DNA from: CBDATB01 sp965199745
Lineage (GTDB): Bacteria > Bacteroidota > Bacteroidia > Cytophagales > Flammeovirgaceae
Direction: 5' to 3'
Assembly (NCBI GenBank): GCA_965199745.1
Contig: CBDATB010000013.1
Span: 186,001 to 250,000, forward strand
Length of the DNA: 64,000 nt
This document shows, in pieces, positions 9,517-18,986 of the stretch; the stretch's first letter is position 1; every line of letters begins with the position of its first letter. The notes under the pieces were generated by a model. It ran no database searches and had not been told where the DNA came from. It worked only from the letters and a program-made list of their open reading frames with translations. The translations under genes were made by a program, and so were the position numbers.

Positions 9517-9684
9517 TTATTTTATGCCCATTTGCGCATAAAAGTTGCCGCAGTTCGAAGTAAGCGACAACGGAATCAATTCGACGTGATCGACATCAGC
9601 ACTATGTGTACTATCATGGTCACCTTCCGGACAAATGTGAAGTCCGATTCGTTGCCGTTCTTCAACTGAAAAATGATTTAAAAC
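9517..9684 (-). pseudogene. Fragment of a cobalamin-independent methionine synthase-like (MetE/UroD fold) protein
   Basis: The minus frame between stops reads about 55 residues, including SVEERQRIGLHICPEGDHD, then STHSADVDHVELI and NCGNFYAQMG. From memory, these match a conserved block of MetE-like (5-methyltetrahydropteroyltriglutamate-homocysteine methyltransferase related) proteins, where HTCPGGD and STHSADVDY are typical. No start codon and no flanking homologous sequence is present, so this is a relic in the bcp-rnhA gap. Alternative: chance similarity, but the run of matching residues makes that less likely. Confidence 0.5.
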
Positions 9685-9809
9685 TTAGTTATTCAAGCCT
9701 ATAAATTGCTTTAAGATCTTTTTGGAAGGGTCTATAACCTAATGGTTTGGACAAGTCTCTGTAAAATCAGCCTGTATGTGTAAAGCTCCGTTATCAAAGC
9801 ATATTCTCC

Positions 9810-10283
9810 TTAACTATTTTCATATTCTTTATCTATGAGAAGGTCTGCTCCAGCTGCTGCTGCTGTGGCTAATTGGTCGCAGCGTTCGTTTTCAGTGATG
9901 CCTGTATGGCCTTCCACCCATTGAAATCGTACTTGGTGTTTTTTGAAAACCTGCAAAAAGCGTCGCCAGAGATCTTGGTTTTTTTTTCCTTTAAAACCAT
10001 TTTTTAGCCAGTTCCAGAGCCATCTTTTTTCTACTGCTCGCACCACATAAGTCGAGTCGGAATGAACTACTACCTTCTGATTAGGCTGTTTGAGTGCTTC
10101 CAGAGCTACAATAACTGCCAGTAACTCCATCCGATTATTGGTTGTTTTCCTGAATCCTTCGAAAAGTTCTTTTCTCAGTTGCTGCTTGGGTGCATAAATC
10201 ACTGCTCCGTAGCCACCGGGTCCTGGATTTCCTAAAGAAGATCCATCGGTATAGATACTGATCTCATTATTATTCATTAGCAT
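9810..10283 (-). CDS. rnhA: Ribonuclease HI
   Basis: Endonuclease degrading RNA in RNA-DNA hybrids; 157 residues. The metal-binding carboxylates are all visible: D13 in IYTDGSSLGNPGPGG, the glutamate in NRMELLAV, the aspartate in VHSDSTYV, and the last aspartate in NERCDQLA. The basic handle region and the GHTG histidine loop (VEGHTGITENE) are also present. An alternative start two codons in is possible. The gene is flanked by AT-rich intergenic spaces and looks monocistronic. Confidence 0.95.
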   Translation of the reverse strand: MLMNNNEISIYTDGSSLGNPGPGGYGAVIYAPKQQLRKELFEGFRKTTNNRMELLAVIVALEALKQPNQKVVVHSDSTYVVRAVEKRWLWNWLKNGFKGKKNQDLWRRFLQVFKKHQVRFQWVEGHTGITENERCDQLATAAAAGADLLIDKEYENS

Positions 10284-10436
10284 ATTTTCGGTACTTATTC
10301 TCTGGCTTAGGTTGGAAGTGAGCCACCCACAGCAAAGCGATGAATGGATTTGTACTCCGTTATATATATCATATTAAAGAACAGCGGCTCATTTAAGCCT
10401 ATCATCAAACTGAGTTATATATTCCCAAAATAGCAA

Positions 10437-11222
10437 TCAGTGTAAGTGTTTTTCGTAAATGCTTGCAGCACTTTTTTCCATCAGTGACTTAGGCAGGATG
10501 CGGTTTATCCAAGCACCTATTTTGTTAAGGGCTCCTGTGACTACTTCAGTTTTCTTTGCGAACATTGCTTTTATGGCAATATTTGCGACCGTATCACTCT
10601 CCATAATAAATTTTTCTGCTGTTTTTTTCAGTTCGTCTGACATGTTTGCTCTCTCCATGAAGTCAGAGCGGGTAACACCGGGGCTTACTGCCGTTACAGA
10701 AACATTAGTTTTGTGCAATTCATAGCTTAATCCTCTGCTGAATGCAAGTAAGAATGTTTTACTGGCACTGTACACACTCATTGTAGGTACTGCCTGGTAG
10801 GCAGCGGTGCTAGCAATATTTAAAATATAAGCGCAAGGTAGCTTTTTCATAGACGGCAGCAGGTGGGCGATCAACTCTACGGGGAAGCGCATGTTTAGCT
10901 GCATCATATTGCTTTGTGAACAGGCATCAAGGTTTTCGAATTTCCCCCAAAGTCCATAGCCCGCGTTATTGACAAGGATTGAAACATCATATTTATTATC
11001 AGTACACCAACTAGTAACAGTTTGCGCTGCATTAGGTACTGTCAGATCACATGCCAGATAATGAACTTCTATACCATAAGCACTTTGTAGCTCTTGTGAT
11101 ACAACTTTCAGCAAAGCCTCTGAGCGAGCCAGCAATAGCAAGTTATATTTTTCTCTTGCTAATCCACAGGCAATGGATTTTCCAATGCCTTTGCTTGCAC
11201 CTGTAATTAATGCGTATTCCAA
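10437..11222 (-). CDS. Short-chain dehydrogenase/reductase (SDR)
   Basis: NAD(P)-dependent oxidoreductase of the classical SDR family, about 261 residues from a TTG start at 11222. An upstream ATG at 11321 would add 33 residues with no SDR similarity. The TTG start puts the first beta strand (EYALITGASKGIGKS) at the N-terminus as in relatives. Cofactor motif TGASKGIG, the NNAGYG strand, catalytic serine in NIASTAAY and the YSASK motif (Tyr and Lys) are present. Substrate cannot be told from sequence. No operon partner. Confidence 0.85.
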   Translation of the reverse strand: MEYALITGASKGIGKSIACGLAREKYNLLLLARSEALLKVVSQELQSAYGIEVHYLACDLTVPNAAQTVTSWCTDNKYDVSILVNNAGYGLWGKFENLDACSQSNMMQLNMRFPVELIAHLLPSMKKLPCAYILNIASTAAYQAVPTMSVYSASKTFLLAFSRGLSYELHKTNVSVTAVSPGVTRSDFMERANMSDELKKTAEKFIMESDTVANIAIKAMFAKKTEVVTGALNKIGAWINRILPKSLMEKSAASIYEKHLH

Positions 11223-11483
11223 TGTTCTGAAATTCTTGTTTATATCTAAGCGAATCAGCCACGGCAGAAATGCTGAGCTTCGGTGTTCGCAGGTATCCAA
11301 CCGGCTAAGACCTCGTCCCACTTTTGTTGCTTAGTGTCTGATTAAGTCCTACAAGCAGAGAATACATTTCCCCCTTGCTTTAAGTCAATACATTCTAGCA
11401 CAAGTTCAGTGTGCCGCTCACATCCCATACACAGTAAAGCAATGAATGCGTTTTACTACGCTCGGGTGTGTAAAATATTTTAA

Positions 11484-12284
11484 TTATCTGACTAGGTGCT
11501 GAAGTTTATGGTAGAAAGGAGTTTTACTAGATCGGTCTTTGGGTTGATAAGCTCCACTAATAAAAGGGATGTAAATAACTCTTCTTCTACTTTTTTCTCC
11601 GATAAATTTTGAGCGTGCTACTCTGTGCCACAATCTACCGTCATGGACGGTTAGGTCACCGGCTTTTATGTCGAGACCTACTTCTTCTTTATCGGGTTTA
11701 TTATCAAGGAAATAAGTTTTTCTGAAAAGAATATTCCACAGGCTTTGCTTGTGGGTTCCCGGAATAATTCTCAGTCCTCCGTTTTCTTTTGCAGTCGTGT
11801 CCAGATGTACACCTACGTTTAACATAGGTTGTACTTTTTTACCGTAAAAAACATCTCTTAGAGAATCGGTATGCCATCCCATTTGTGTAAACTGGCTGTC
11901 GGATGTATTAACATAATGGTTCAATACCATACCATCTTTTTCTATTTCCCCTATTCTCACGTCTCCTTCAATTAGATGGAATAAGGTTTTGAATCGGGAA
12001 TCTTTAAGAAATTCATGTAATAGGGTACTTTGCAAGGAGGCAAATGCAAAGCGTTGTACAATTTTAGAATTATCAACATCAAGTCCAAATTTAATAGGAA
12101 TTCCGTTGACTTGCGTGGTACCATTTTCTATCCATTTTTTTTCAATTTTTTTAGATTCATCGATAATGGATGCTACTGTTTGTTTAGTAATAAAATTTCT
12201 AAAGTGTAGAAATCCGTATTCTTCGAAGAATGAAAGTTGCTCCTTTGATGGCTCCGTACCTAATTCAAAAAGTGGGTATTGCAT
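11484..12284 (-). CDS. Phytanoyl-CoA dioxygenase (PhyH) family protein
   Basis: Predicted Fe(II)/2-oxoglutarate-dependent oxygenase, 266 residues. The iron ligands appear as the HTD of MGWHTDSLRDVF and the distal histidine of DGRLWHRVARSK. The arginine shortly after (RRRVIYIPF) could bind 2-oxoglutarate. The N-terminal FFEEYGFLHFRNFI segment is typical of PhyH proteins. No neighbour suggests a substrate. A hairpin with an 11-bp stem lies just upstream of its start. Confidence 0.82.
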   Translation of the reverse strand: MQYPLFELGTEPSKEQLSFFEEYGFLHFRNFITKQTVASIIDESKKIEKKWIENGTTQVNGIPIKFGLDVDNSKIVQRFAFASLQSTLLHEFLKDSRFKTLFHLIEGDVRIGEIEKDGMVLNHYVNTSDSQFTQMGWHTDSLRDVFYGKKVQPMLNVGVHLDTTAKENGGLRIIPGTHKQSLWNILFRKTYFLDNKPDKEEVGLDIKAGDLTVHDGRLWHRVARSKFIGEKSRRRVIYIPFISGAYQPKDRSSKTPFYHKLQHLVR

Positions 12285-12346
12285 GATTCGGGCTATAATA
12301 CATATGAGTATAAAGATAGTTCAGATATTTTCATATTATAATAATG

Positions 12347-12378
12347 AAACCTGTTAGACCTTACAGACTAACAGGTTT
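12347..12378. terminator. Inverted repeat with 11-bp perfect stem
   Basis: AAACCTGTTAG and CTAACAGGTTT are separated by 10 bases, between the start of the PhyH gene and the end of the DUF5686 gene. On the minus strand it would end the DUF5686 transcript, though no T-run directly follows there. On the plus strand an ATATTTTTTC tract follows. Terminator is the likeliest role; an operator is possible. Confidence 0.5.
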
Positions 12379-12454
12379 GGATATTTTTTCTACACAAAAA
12401 GAGACTAAATTCAAGTACTTTCTGAAAAAATTTTACAATATTAAAAAAAAATAA

Positions 12455-15049
12455 CTAGAATAGTTGTAATCTGGTAGAAATTTTAATTCTCCAGTCATCC
12501 ACATTTTGATTACTGAGGTATGTTAGGCGCCTGAATAGATTAATTCTGAAGATTTTAAAAATATTTTCAATACCAAATCCTATGTCTACGTATGGAGTTT
12601 TGGGGTCTAAGTTGTAGAACAAAGGATTAACATTTGCTACCTCCGATTGAGGTGTGAGCAATTGGTTTCCGTTGCTTAGTCCTCCCCATACAACATTAGC
12701 TGCTAGCATGAGGCGGGCATCTACCCATTTGTTTAAATATTTTAACAAAGGTATCCTGTTGATTAAGAAGCCCTGGAAAAAATGTGTAAAATGCAACTCG
12801 GCAAAGTAATCGCTAACAAACTCAAAGCTATTCATTCCTTCACTTGAATTTTGAAAAATAAATATGCTGTTATTGCCCTGATGCGATTTTAGCAAAGGAT
12901 AAGGCAAGTTATTGAATACATAGCCTGCATAAAAGGTAATAGTGGCCGAACCCATTCCCAAAATTTCTTTTCTTCTTTGGTACAGGTCTAAAAATATTTT
13001 TTGATAATTATAATCACTGCCAAAAATATTTTTAAAACCAAATACGCCGCGTAAGGTTAGAATCGGTGCTTTTTGCGGACCGAGGTAAATAATATTATTA
13101 CCCCTAGTGCGTAGTGCCCTAATATTTTTGGCGTATTGTATGCCCACCTCAAATTCAGAAGTTGTAATATCTGGCGTATTAAATTCGGCACCGAGTGTGC
13201 CGGGTATGCTACTGTAACGAATATGTCTTAAAGTGAAAAAGGTTTTCAGGCCTGTAAGCACTTCTTTTTCTATCCATGCTTTCATTTCTTGGTTTTTGAG
13301 CGGGTTCCAGCGGGTATAGTTCCCCCAACGGCTTAAATAATCGTATAAAAAACTGGTAAATGTAGTCTGACCAATAATACTTACCGGGTCAATATCATCT
13401 TTGAATTGTAAGCCTATTAAAGTAGGGCGATAGGTTTCGGGCCAGTAGAAAAATTGTCCTTTATACTTAAACTGCTTATCTCGTAAGCCATAAGCAGCGT
13501 ATCCTTTAAATAAAAACTTCTTGCTTAAATTAGTACTAGTTTTGAATCCCGCACCAATCCGGCTGCCTTCTACGTCGTTATTAGAATAAAGACCTAGCCA
13601 GTGTCCATAGTCTATTTTTTTTGTCTCCATATAGCCATTTGCAAGAATTCTCATCAACTTTGCCGTACGCTTGACCGAGGGTAATTGTTCTACCGAATCG
13701 ACCATTTGGTATGCTTGAAAAATGGCACTATCTCCTAAAGCGACTCTCCTTTCGCGGAAGAACCTCCACTGAGAGTCGTCATTATTTGTTTGCATTTTAT
13801 CATAGGAAATGCTCGTATTGAAGAATTTAACGGGTTTGGGTTTATTAGTTTCGAATTGATCATTATAGGTATGTAATTTCATATATATTCCCGGAAATTG
13901 CTCAATTAATCCTTCAATATCTATTTCTAGGTGAGTAACTGAGGGCATGTAGATTCCTTTTTCTGTTTTGGCAAGGGTTTGCTCTATTTTTAGAGATTTA
14001 ACAAAATTCATTTGTGCGTTCTCGCTCACTACCAAATCGAGTTTTTTGAGTGCATAGTCTTCTTTGGCGATCCAGATAAAGCCTTCAAAAACAATTTCTT
14101 CTTTTTTACGCGGCTCTACCTCGAGTTTGTAGCAAAATTGACCCTCAATAACTACACTGTCTATCAGCCAAAATTTATAATTAACATTCCACCCGTCTGC
14201 AATGGGTGATGTGATGTATTTATCGCTAATAAGTACTTGGTTTTCGTAAAAATTATAATCGCTGAAACCTTTACCGGTCATTAGCTTGGTTATTCCGTCA
14301 TCATCATTTACACCAATGCCTTTAGATTTTCTTCTAATAATCTCTTCTTTTTTCGCATAGGGTTTTTTTCTAACATAGAAATTCGATATGGTTTCTACAA
14401 AATAGAACGGAATTACTGAATTACCTCGTCTATCTTTGAGCAACTCTTCCTTACCGTCTTTTACTGCCCAGTTTTTAATATCCTTGAAAGCCTTACTGTT
14501 TTTCAAACCTCTTATATTATTCACATAAAGCTCGACATGGTTATAGGTGCGGAATTCATACGCAGAGGTGTTGTTTTTATTGTATCTTTTTTTAAATCGG
14601 GCAGCGTTTCTCACCAAAATATTTGCCGGGTTTTCACCTGCCAGCACTTGCACTTCGTCCAGGCTCTGAATTTTCGAAAGCATATAGGCACGAATATTAT
14701 GCTTTTTTTTATTTCTATTAATGTAATAGCGAAAAGTTTCATAGCCTACTACTGATATAATTAGGGTATCGGATGGTAAACTACCGACATACTCGATCTT
14801 AAAATCTCCTTTTAAGTCGCTATTAGTGCCTATTTCTGCATGATTCTGAAGGTATATATTAGCGAAGGGAATAGCTTCTTCAGTATCCGAATCTATTACT
14901 TTCCCACGAATATAAATTGCTTGCTGTGTCTGCGAGAGTAGGTCAAAAATAGGTAAGCTTATCAGGCATAATAGCGAAATAGTTTTTATATGGAAAAAAT
15001 AAATATCTGAGTGGATAAGAGCTGCTATGTACCTTAATAAATTTTGCAT
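12455..15049 (-). CDS. DUF5686 outer-membrane protein with N-terminal carboxypeptidase-regulatory-like domain
   Basis: Predicted outer-membrane beta-barrel protein, about 864 residues from the ATG at 15049. An in-frame ATG at 15139 would place 30 polar residues before the signal peptide, so the later start is preferred. After a signal-like hydrophobic stretch (ISLLCLISLPIFDLL) comes a beta-sandwich CarboxypepD_reg-like domain (IYIRGKVIDSDTEEAIPFAN). The middle region contains many conserved DUF5686 segments. The C-terminal third has alternating aromatic strands ending in KISTRLQLF, as expected for outer-membrane insertion. Molecular function is unknown. It precedes rseP, likely a separate unit. 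Confidence 0.8.
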   Translation of the reverse strand: MQNLLRYIAALIHSDIYFFHIKTISLLCLISLPIFDLLSQTQQAIYIRGKVIDSDTEEAIPFANIYLQNHAEIGTNSDLKGDFKIEYVGSLPSDTLIISVVGYETFRYYINRNKKKHNIRAYMLSKIQSLDEVQVLAGENPANILVRNAARFKKRYNKNNTSAYEFRTYNHVELYVNNIRGLKNSKAFKDIKNWAVKDGKEELLKDRRGNSVIPFYFVETISNFYVRKKPYAKKEEIIRRKSKGIGVNDDDGITKLMTGKGFSDYNFYENQVLISDKYITSPIADGWNVNYKFWLIDSVVIEGQFCYKLEVEPRKKEEIVFEGFIWIAKEDYALKKLDLVVSENAQMNFVKSLKIEQTLAKTEKGIYMPSVTHLEIDIEGLIEQFPGIYMKLHTYNDQFETNKPKPVKFFNTSISYDKMQTNNDDSQWRFFRERRVALGDSAIFQAYQMVDSVEQLPSVKRTAKLMRILANGYMETKKIDYGHWLGLYSNNDVEGSRIGAGFKTSTNLSKKFLFKGYAAYGLRDKQFKYKGQFFYWPETYRPTLIGLQFKDDIDPVSIIGQTTFTSFLYDYLSRWGNYTRWNPLKNQEMKAWIEKEVLTGLKTFFTLRHIRYSSIPGTLGAEFNTPDITTSEFEVGIQYAKNIRALRTRGNNIIYLGPQKAPILTLRGVFGFKNIFGSDYNYQKIFLDLYQRRKEILGMGSATITFYAGYVFNNLPYPLLKSHQGNNSIFIFQNSSEGMNSFEFVSDYFAELHFTHFFQGFLINRIPLLKYLNKWVDARLMLAANVVWGGLSNGNQLLTPQSEVANVNPLFYNLDPKTPYVDIGFGIENIFKIFRINLFRRLTYLSNQNVDDWRIKISTRLQLF

Positions 15050-15193
15050 GTTTTTTAGATTAATTAATGAGCGTTTATCAATAATCCATAACAAATTTGT
15101 CTGTTTAGCGTTCATTTGCTGAGAATACTTATGAGACAAAGAAGCAAACTATATGGTCAAAAGTGGTGATTTTCATGTACGGATGCCACGAAA

Positions 15194-16507
15194 CTAATTA
15201 AAGAGATTATAGATGTCGTTACCAAAAACAAATGCCATAATGGTTAATAAAGTGACAACACCTATTTTTTGCATAGTTTCTAAAAATCTTACTGACGGAA
15301 CTCTGCCCGAAACCATCTCGTAAAGTAAAAAAACTACATGACCGCCGTCTAATGCGGGAATAGGCAATAGATTCATAAATGCCAACACTATGGAGAGCAG
15401 CCCGCAAAGTGTCCAAAACCTAATCCAGTCCCAGCTAGTGCCAAAAGTCTTTGCAATGGCGATTGGGCCACCCAAAGATTTTTGTGCTGAAACCTCACCA
15501 AGCAGTATTTTGCGCAGGGCTTTTGCCTGCACTGCGGCTACCTTAAAGGCTTGGCTAATGCCCGTAGGAACGGACTCGGAAAAAGTGTAGCTTCGATGTG
15601 ATTCTTTTAAGAGCGGTAGTGTGTAAAAACCCAGAGTACCTTTTTGTGTAACCTGAACGGGTAATAGTATTGTGTCGCTATTTCTTTGAACGATCAAGTT
15701 AATTTTTTGACCTTTTTTTTCATATAGAGCTGCTTTGAACTCTTGATAGTAGATAGTCTTCTTATTATTCACGGCAAGGATCTTATCGTTTTTTTTCAAT
15801 CCTGCTTTTTCAGCATTTGTTCCCGGAGAAATGCTATCGACTGCAAAAGGGAAGAGTGGTTGCACAAAGTATGGGTTCTCTTCTTCGCTCAAGCGGTCGG
15901 TCAAGCTAGAAGGTATAGGGATTACGAGGGTCGAATCGTTCCTAATAACGGTATAATAGGCATTGTCTTCGAGGAAATAGTTTGGGTCTTGTATGTCGGA
16001 AAATATTTCAATAGGGTAATTATTAATAGCGACAATTTTATCTCCAGTTCTCAGTCCTATTTCGCGAGCTATATCGGTGGCATAAATACCGTGTCTATTT
16101 ACCTCTTTAATATCGTAATAAGTTTGACCGAGGAAATAAGTCGTGCCAACAAATATCATTATGCCGGTTAGTATATTCACCAGAACGCCCCCCAGCATAA
16201 CAATTAGACGTTGCCAAGTAGGTTTAGCCCTAAATTCCCATGACTGAGGTGTGCTGCTGAGTCCTTTAGTATCGAAAGATTCATCGACCATACCGGATAT
16301 TTTCACAAAACCGCCCAACGGAGTGGCACCGAAGCAGTATTCTGTTTCTCCAAATTTTACACTGAAAACAGTAGGAGGGAAGCCGATAGAAAATTTTTCT
16401 ACACGCATACCGAAGAGCTTGGCCATGAGTAAGTGTCCCAATTCATGTACACCTGCTAAAATAGAAATTCCCAATAGCAACTGGGCAACCATTATCAAAG
16501 TATTCAT
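15194..16507 (-). CDS. rseP: RseP site-2 zinc metalloprotease
   Basis: Intramembrane protease of the M50 family, 437 residues. The zinc site HELGH is at residues 21-25 in the first membrane segment, and the third ligand lies in the C-terminal LDGGHV motif near residue 385. A PDZ-like domain (SPGTNAEKAGLKKNDKILA) lies between membrane segments. It sits 72 bp downstream of dxr, the neighbour also found in many bacteria. The anti-sigma substrate is not in this window. No damage. Confidence 0.94.
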   Translation of the reverse strand: MNTLIMVAQLLLGISILAGVHELGHLLMAKLFGMRVEKFSIGFPPTVFSVKFGETEYCFGATPLGGFVKISGMVDESFDTKGLSSTPQSWEFRAKPTWQRLIVMLGGVLVNILTGIMIFVGTTYFLGQTYYDIKEVNRHGIYATDIAREIGLRTGDKIVAINNYPIEIFSDIQDPNYFLEDNAYYTVIRNDSTLVIPIPSSLTDRLSEEENPYFVQPLFPFAVDSISPGTNAEKAGLKKNDKILAVNNKKTIYYQEFKAALYEKKGQKINLIVQRNSDTILLPVQVTQKGTLGFYTLPLLKESHRSYTFSESVPTGISQAFKVAAVQAKALRKILLGEVSAQKSLGGPIAIAKTFGTSWDWIRFWTLCGLLSIVLAFMNLLPIPALDGGHVVFLLYEMVSGRVPSVRFLETMQKIGVVTLLTIMAFVFGNDIYNLFN

Positions 16508-16579
16508 TCTTTTATCGAGTTTTTAAAGGTAGATTTTTAGCCATTTTTTTGCTTTGTTATAGACGTTAAAGATGCATGA

Positions 16580-17725
16580 TTAAAAGCTGAGAGCCACTTT
16601 TCTCGCTTCAAAATCAGTTTGTACAAAATCTTCATAGTCGGGGTTTTCTACCAAGTCAATTGTTTCAATGCAAGCCTCGTTGATACGGGCAATATCGAGA
16701 AAATCAATTTCATCATTAAGAAACCGTGATACTGCTATTTCATTGGCAGCATTTAGCACACAGGGCATATTACCACCTTTTTTGAGTGCTTCGAAAGCAA
16801 GTTGCAAATTTATAAAAGTTTCTGCATCAGGTGCTTCAAAAGTCAACGTAGGATATTTGATGAAACTAAAACGTTCAAAATTAGTTTTGGTTCTTTCCGG
16901 ATAATTAAGTGCATACAAGATGGGCAATTTCATGTCAGGTAGACCCATTTGTGCTTTAATGCTCCCATCCTTAAACTGTACCATAGAGTGAATGATAGAC
17001 TGTGGATGAACGATTACTTCTATTTGCTCTTGCTCGAGTCCAAATAACCACTTTGCTTCAATTACTTCTAAGCCTTTGTTCATCAGGGTGGCAGAGTCGA
17101 TAGTAATTTTAGCACCCATTTGCCAGTTCGGGTTCTTGAGTGCTTGCGCCTTGGTAACATGTGCTAGCTGAGTGGCTGTTTTTCCTCTGAAAGGACCGCC
17201 CGAAGCTGTGAGTATTATTTTTTCTACTGCACTCTGCTGCTCTCCTTTCATGCATTGGAAAATAGCTGAGTGCTCTGAATCTATGGGTAAAACACTGACT
17301 CCATGCTTTTTAACAAGTGCTGCAATAAGTATGCCTGCTACCACCAGTGTTTCTTTGTTGGCAAGTGCGATGTCTTTTTTAGCTTCAATGGCTTTGATGG
17401 TCGGTTTAAGCCCTGAATAGCCCACCAGGGCAGTAAGAACAATATCTATATTTTCTGAAGCAACTACTGTGCAGAGTGCTTCTTGACCGGCAAGCACCTG
17501 AATGTTTTTAGTTTGTAGTGCTTCTTTTACCAATTGATATTTTTCTATATTGCCGATAACTACTCGGTCGGGTCGGAACATAAGTGCTTGTTCAATAAGT
17601 AGTGCTGCATTGTTTTGTGCGGTGAGTACGCCAATGTTAAAGCGTGTAGGATTTTCTGCTACAATTTCCAGCACCTGCGTACCAATAGAGCCAGTAGCAC
17701 CCAAAAGTGCGATGTTTTTTTTCAT
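16580..17725 (-). CDS. dxr: 1-deoxy-D-xylulose 5-phosphate reductoisomerase
   Basis: Second step of the MEP isoprenoid pathway: DXP to MEP with NADPH. About 381 residues from the ATG at 17725 (MKKNIALLGATGSIGTQ). The ATG at 17776 would add 17 residues before the Rossmann strand and is less likely. NADPH motif GATGSIG, metal/substrate motifs DSEHSAIFQC and TASGGPFRG, and the flexible-loop segment MNKGLEVIEAKWLFG are all intact. Followed by rseP on the same strand and preceded after about 70 bp by a HAD phosphatase. Confidence 0.95.
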   Translation of the reverse strand: MKKNIALLGATGSIGTQVLEIVAENPTRFNIGVLTAQNNAALLIEQALMFRPDRVVIGNIEKYQLVKEALQTKNIQVLAGQEALCTVVASENIDIVLTALVGYSGLKPTIKAIEAKKDIALANKETLVVAGILIAALVKKHGVSVLPIDSEHSAIFQCMKGEQQSAVEKIILTASGGPFRGKTATQLAHVTKAQALKNPNWQMGAKITIDSATLMNKGLEVIEAKWLFGLEQEQIEVIVHPQSIIHSMVQFKDGSIKAQMGLPDMKLPILYALNYPERTKTNFERFSFIKYPTLTFEAPDAETFINLQLAFEALKKGGNMPCVLNAANEIAVSRFLNDEIDFLDIARINEACIETIDLVENPDYEDFVQTDFEARKVALSF

Positions 17726-17796
17726 TAGATATAGTTTTGCTTTCGCCAGATAGAGTAGGAGTGTTTCAAATGGCATATTTTGAGAAAGGCGCGAAT

Positions 17797-18561
17797 TTAA
17801 AAAAAATCTTTTAATTCACTCAATGCAGTGATTTCATGGGTAACCTGATAGTTATGCTTTTGATGGTTTGAATTGAAAAATATGCAGTCCATGCCATAGT
17901 TAATGGCTCCTTGTATGTCCGTGTCGAGCCCGTCGCCAATTATGATAGCCTCTGATACTCGGGCATTGGTCTGCTTGAGGGCAAAGTCAAAGATGCCGGG
18001 GTTAGGTTTTTTATATGGGCAGCATTCTGAGGTAACTACCACCTCAAAATAATGGGCTACTATCGCACTTTCTATTTTTGTGTGTTGTACGTCTTTGAAA
18101 CCATTGGTAAGGATATGCAGTCGGTAGTTTTTCGATAGGTATTGCAGCAAATCACTGGCTCCAGCCATCAAAGACGATTTTTTGGAACACCAGTTTAAGT
18201 ATGCTTTGTTGAGTGAAGCAGTTAGTTTGGGTGATATTTCGACGGACAGTCCTTGAAAAATTAATTCAAAGCGTGTGTTTCTGACGGCTTCCCTGTCGAT
18301 ATTGCCAGCATTATATTTTGTCCAAAGCATTCGATTCACTTGCTCAAAAGCCTTGATAAATTCTTTGATGTCAACCCCTGTTTTTTCTGATAAATCAAAG
18401 GATACATATAAATCTTTGAGTGTATCTTTTGAATTTTTTTCAAAATCCCACAGGGTGTGATCCCAGTCAAAGAATATGTGTCGATATTTTTTCAAGTTGG
18501 CGAAAGAGTTTTGTTTTAATATTTTATTTGCAAATTGCTGTATACTAACCTTGGTAATCAA
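17797..18561 (-). CDS. HAD-family hydrolase, YjjG-type nucleotidase
   Basis: 254-residue phosphatase of the haloacid dehalogenase superfamily. Motif I is DWDHTLWDF, motif II lies in HILTNGFKD, motif III is CCPYKKPNP, and motif IV is GDGLDTDIQGA. The helical cap of about 80 residues between motifs I and II and the LWDFEKN signature fit pyrimidine 5'-nucleotidase YjjG. The N-terminal 20 residues before the core are longer than usual and an internal start is possible. Lies upstream of dxr on the same strand. Confidence 0.82.
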   Translation of the reverse strand: MITKVSIQQFANKILKQNSFANLKKYRHIFFDWDHTLWDFEKNSKDTLKDLYVSFDLSEKTGVDIKEFIKAFEQVNRMLWTKYNAGNIDREAVRNTRFELIFQGLSVEISPKLTASLNKAYLNWCSKKSSLMAGASDLLQYLSKNYRLHILTNGFKDVQHTKIESAIVAHYFEVVVTSECCPYKKPNPGIFDFALKQTNARVSEAIIIGDGLDTDIQGAINYGMDCIFFNSNHQKHNYQVTHEITALSELKDFF

Positions 18562-18986
18562 TTTACCTGACTATTTTCTTTTCAGCAAGACGGTAAGATG
18601 TAGCTTTCTAGTTTAGTATGCGAAAAGACATTTGTGCTTGCAAAATCCCCGAGTGCAAAGTAGCTAAGAGTATAAATAGATGCTGAAAAATTAAATGATA
18701 TTTTTTCATGATGTCCTTTGACTCAGAAAAACTTATCTTTTAAGATAATTTATTAACGCAATAATTCGTTTATTAATTGAGCTTTCCCTACCTTTATCAT
18801 GGGATGGGTCTGAGTTTGCTAAATTAGCATATTTTTTTGTAAAACCGAGTGTAAACCCCACCATCAGTTACTAAAAATTGGAACGAACTGTCTATACTTG
18901 CTAGGATTGCTGACTTCTGAAGCCCAATTCATCGCCTCTGGCGTGGGTGCGTAGCTCACTTTTTAAGTATACTAAATATTAAAGAA
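18562..18986. other. Intergenic region, no gene; one copy of a dispersed repeat
   Basis: About 425 AT-rich bases. On the minus strand near 18916-18962 lies a sequence beginning GTGAGCTACGCACCCACG, followed by GCGATGAATT. It resembles stretches at 10318-10352 and 11414-11462. A short minus-strand reading near 18845-18880 (VTDGGVYTRF) recalls the C-terminus of the adjacent DUF285 protein but is too short to call. No RNA gene recognised. Confidence 0.3.

Noticed and set aside
10437..11321. SDR starting at the ATG at 11321
   Set aside because: The 33 added residues (rich in Arg, Ser and Leu) precede the first Rossmann strand and have no SDR counterpart; the TTG at 11222 gives the normal N-terminus.
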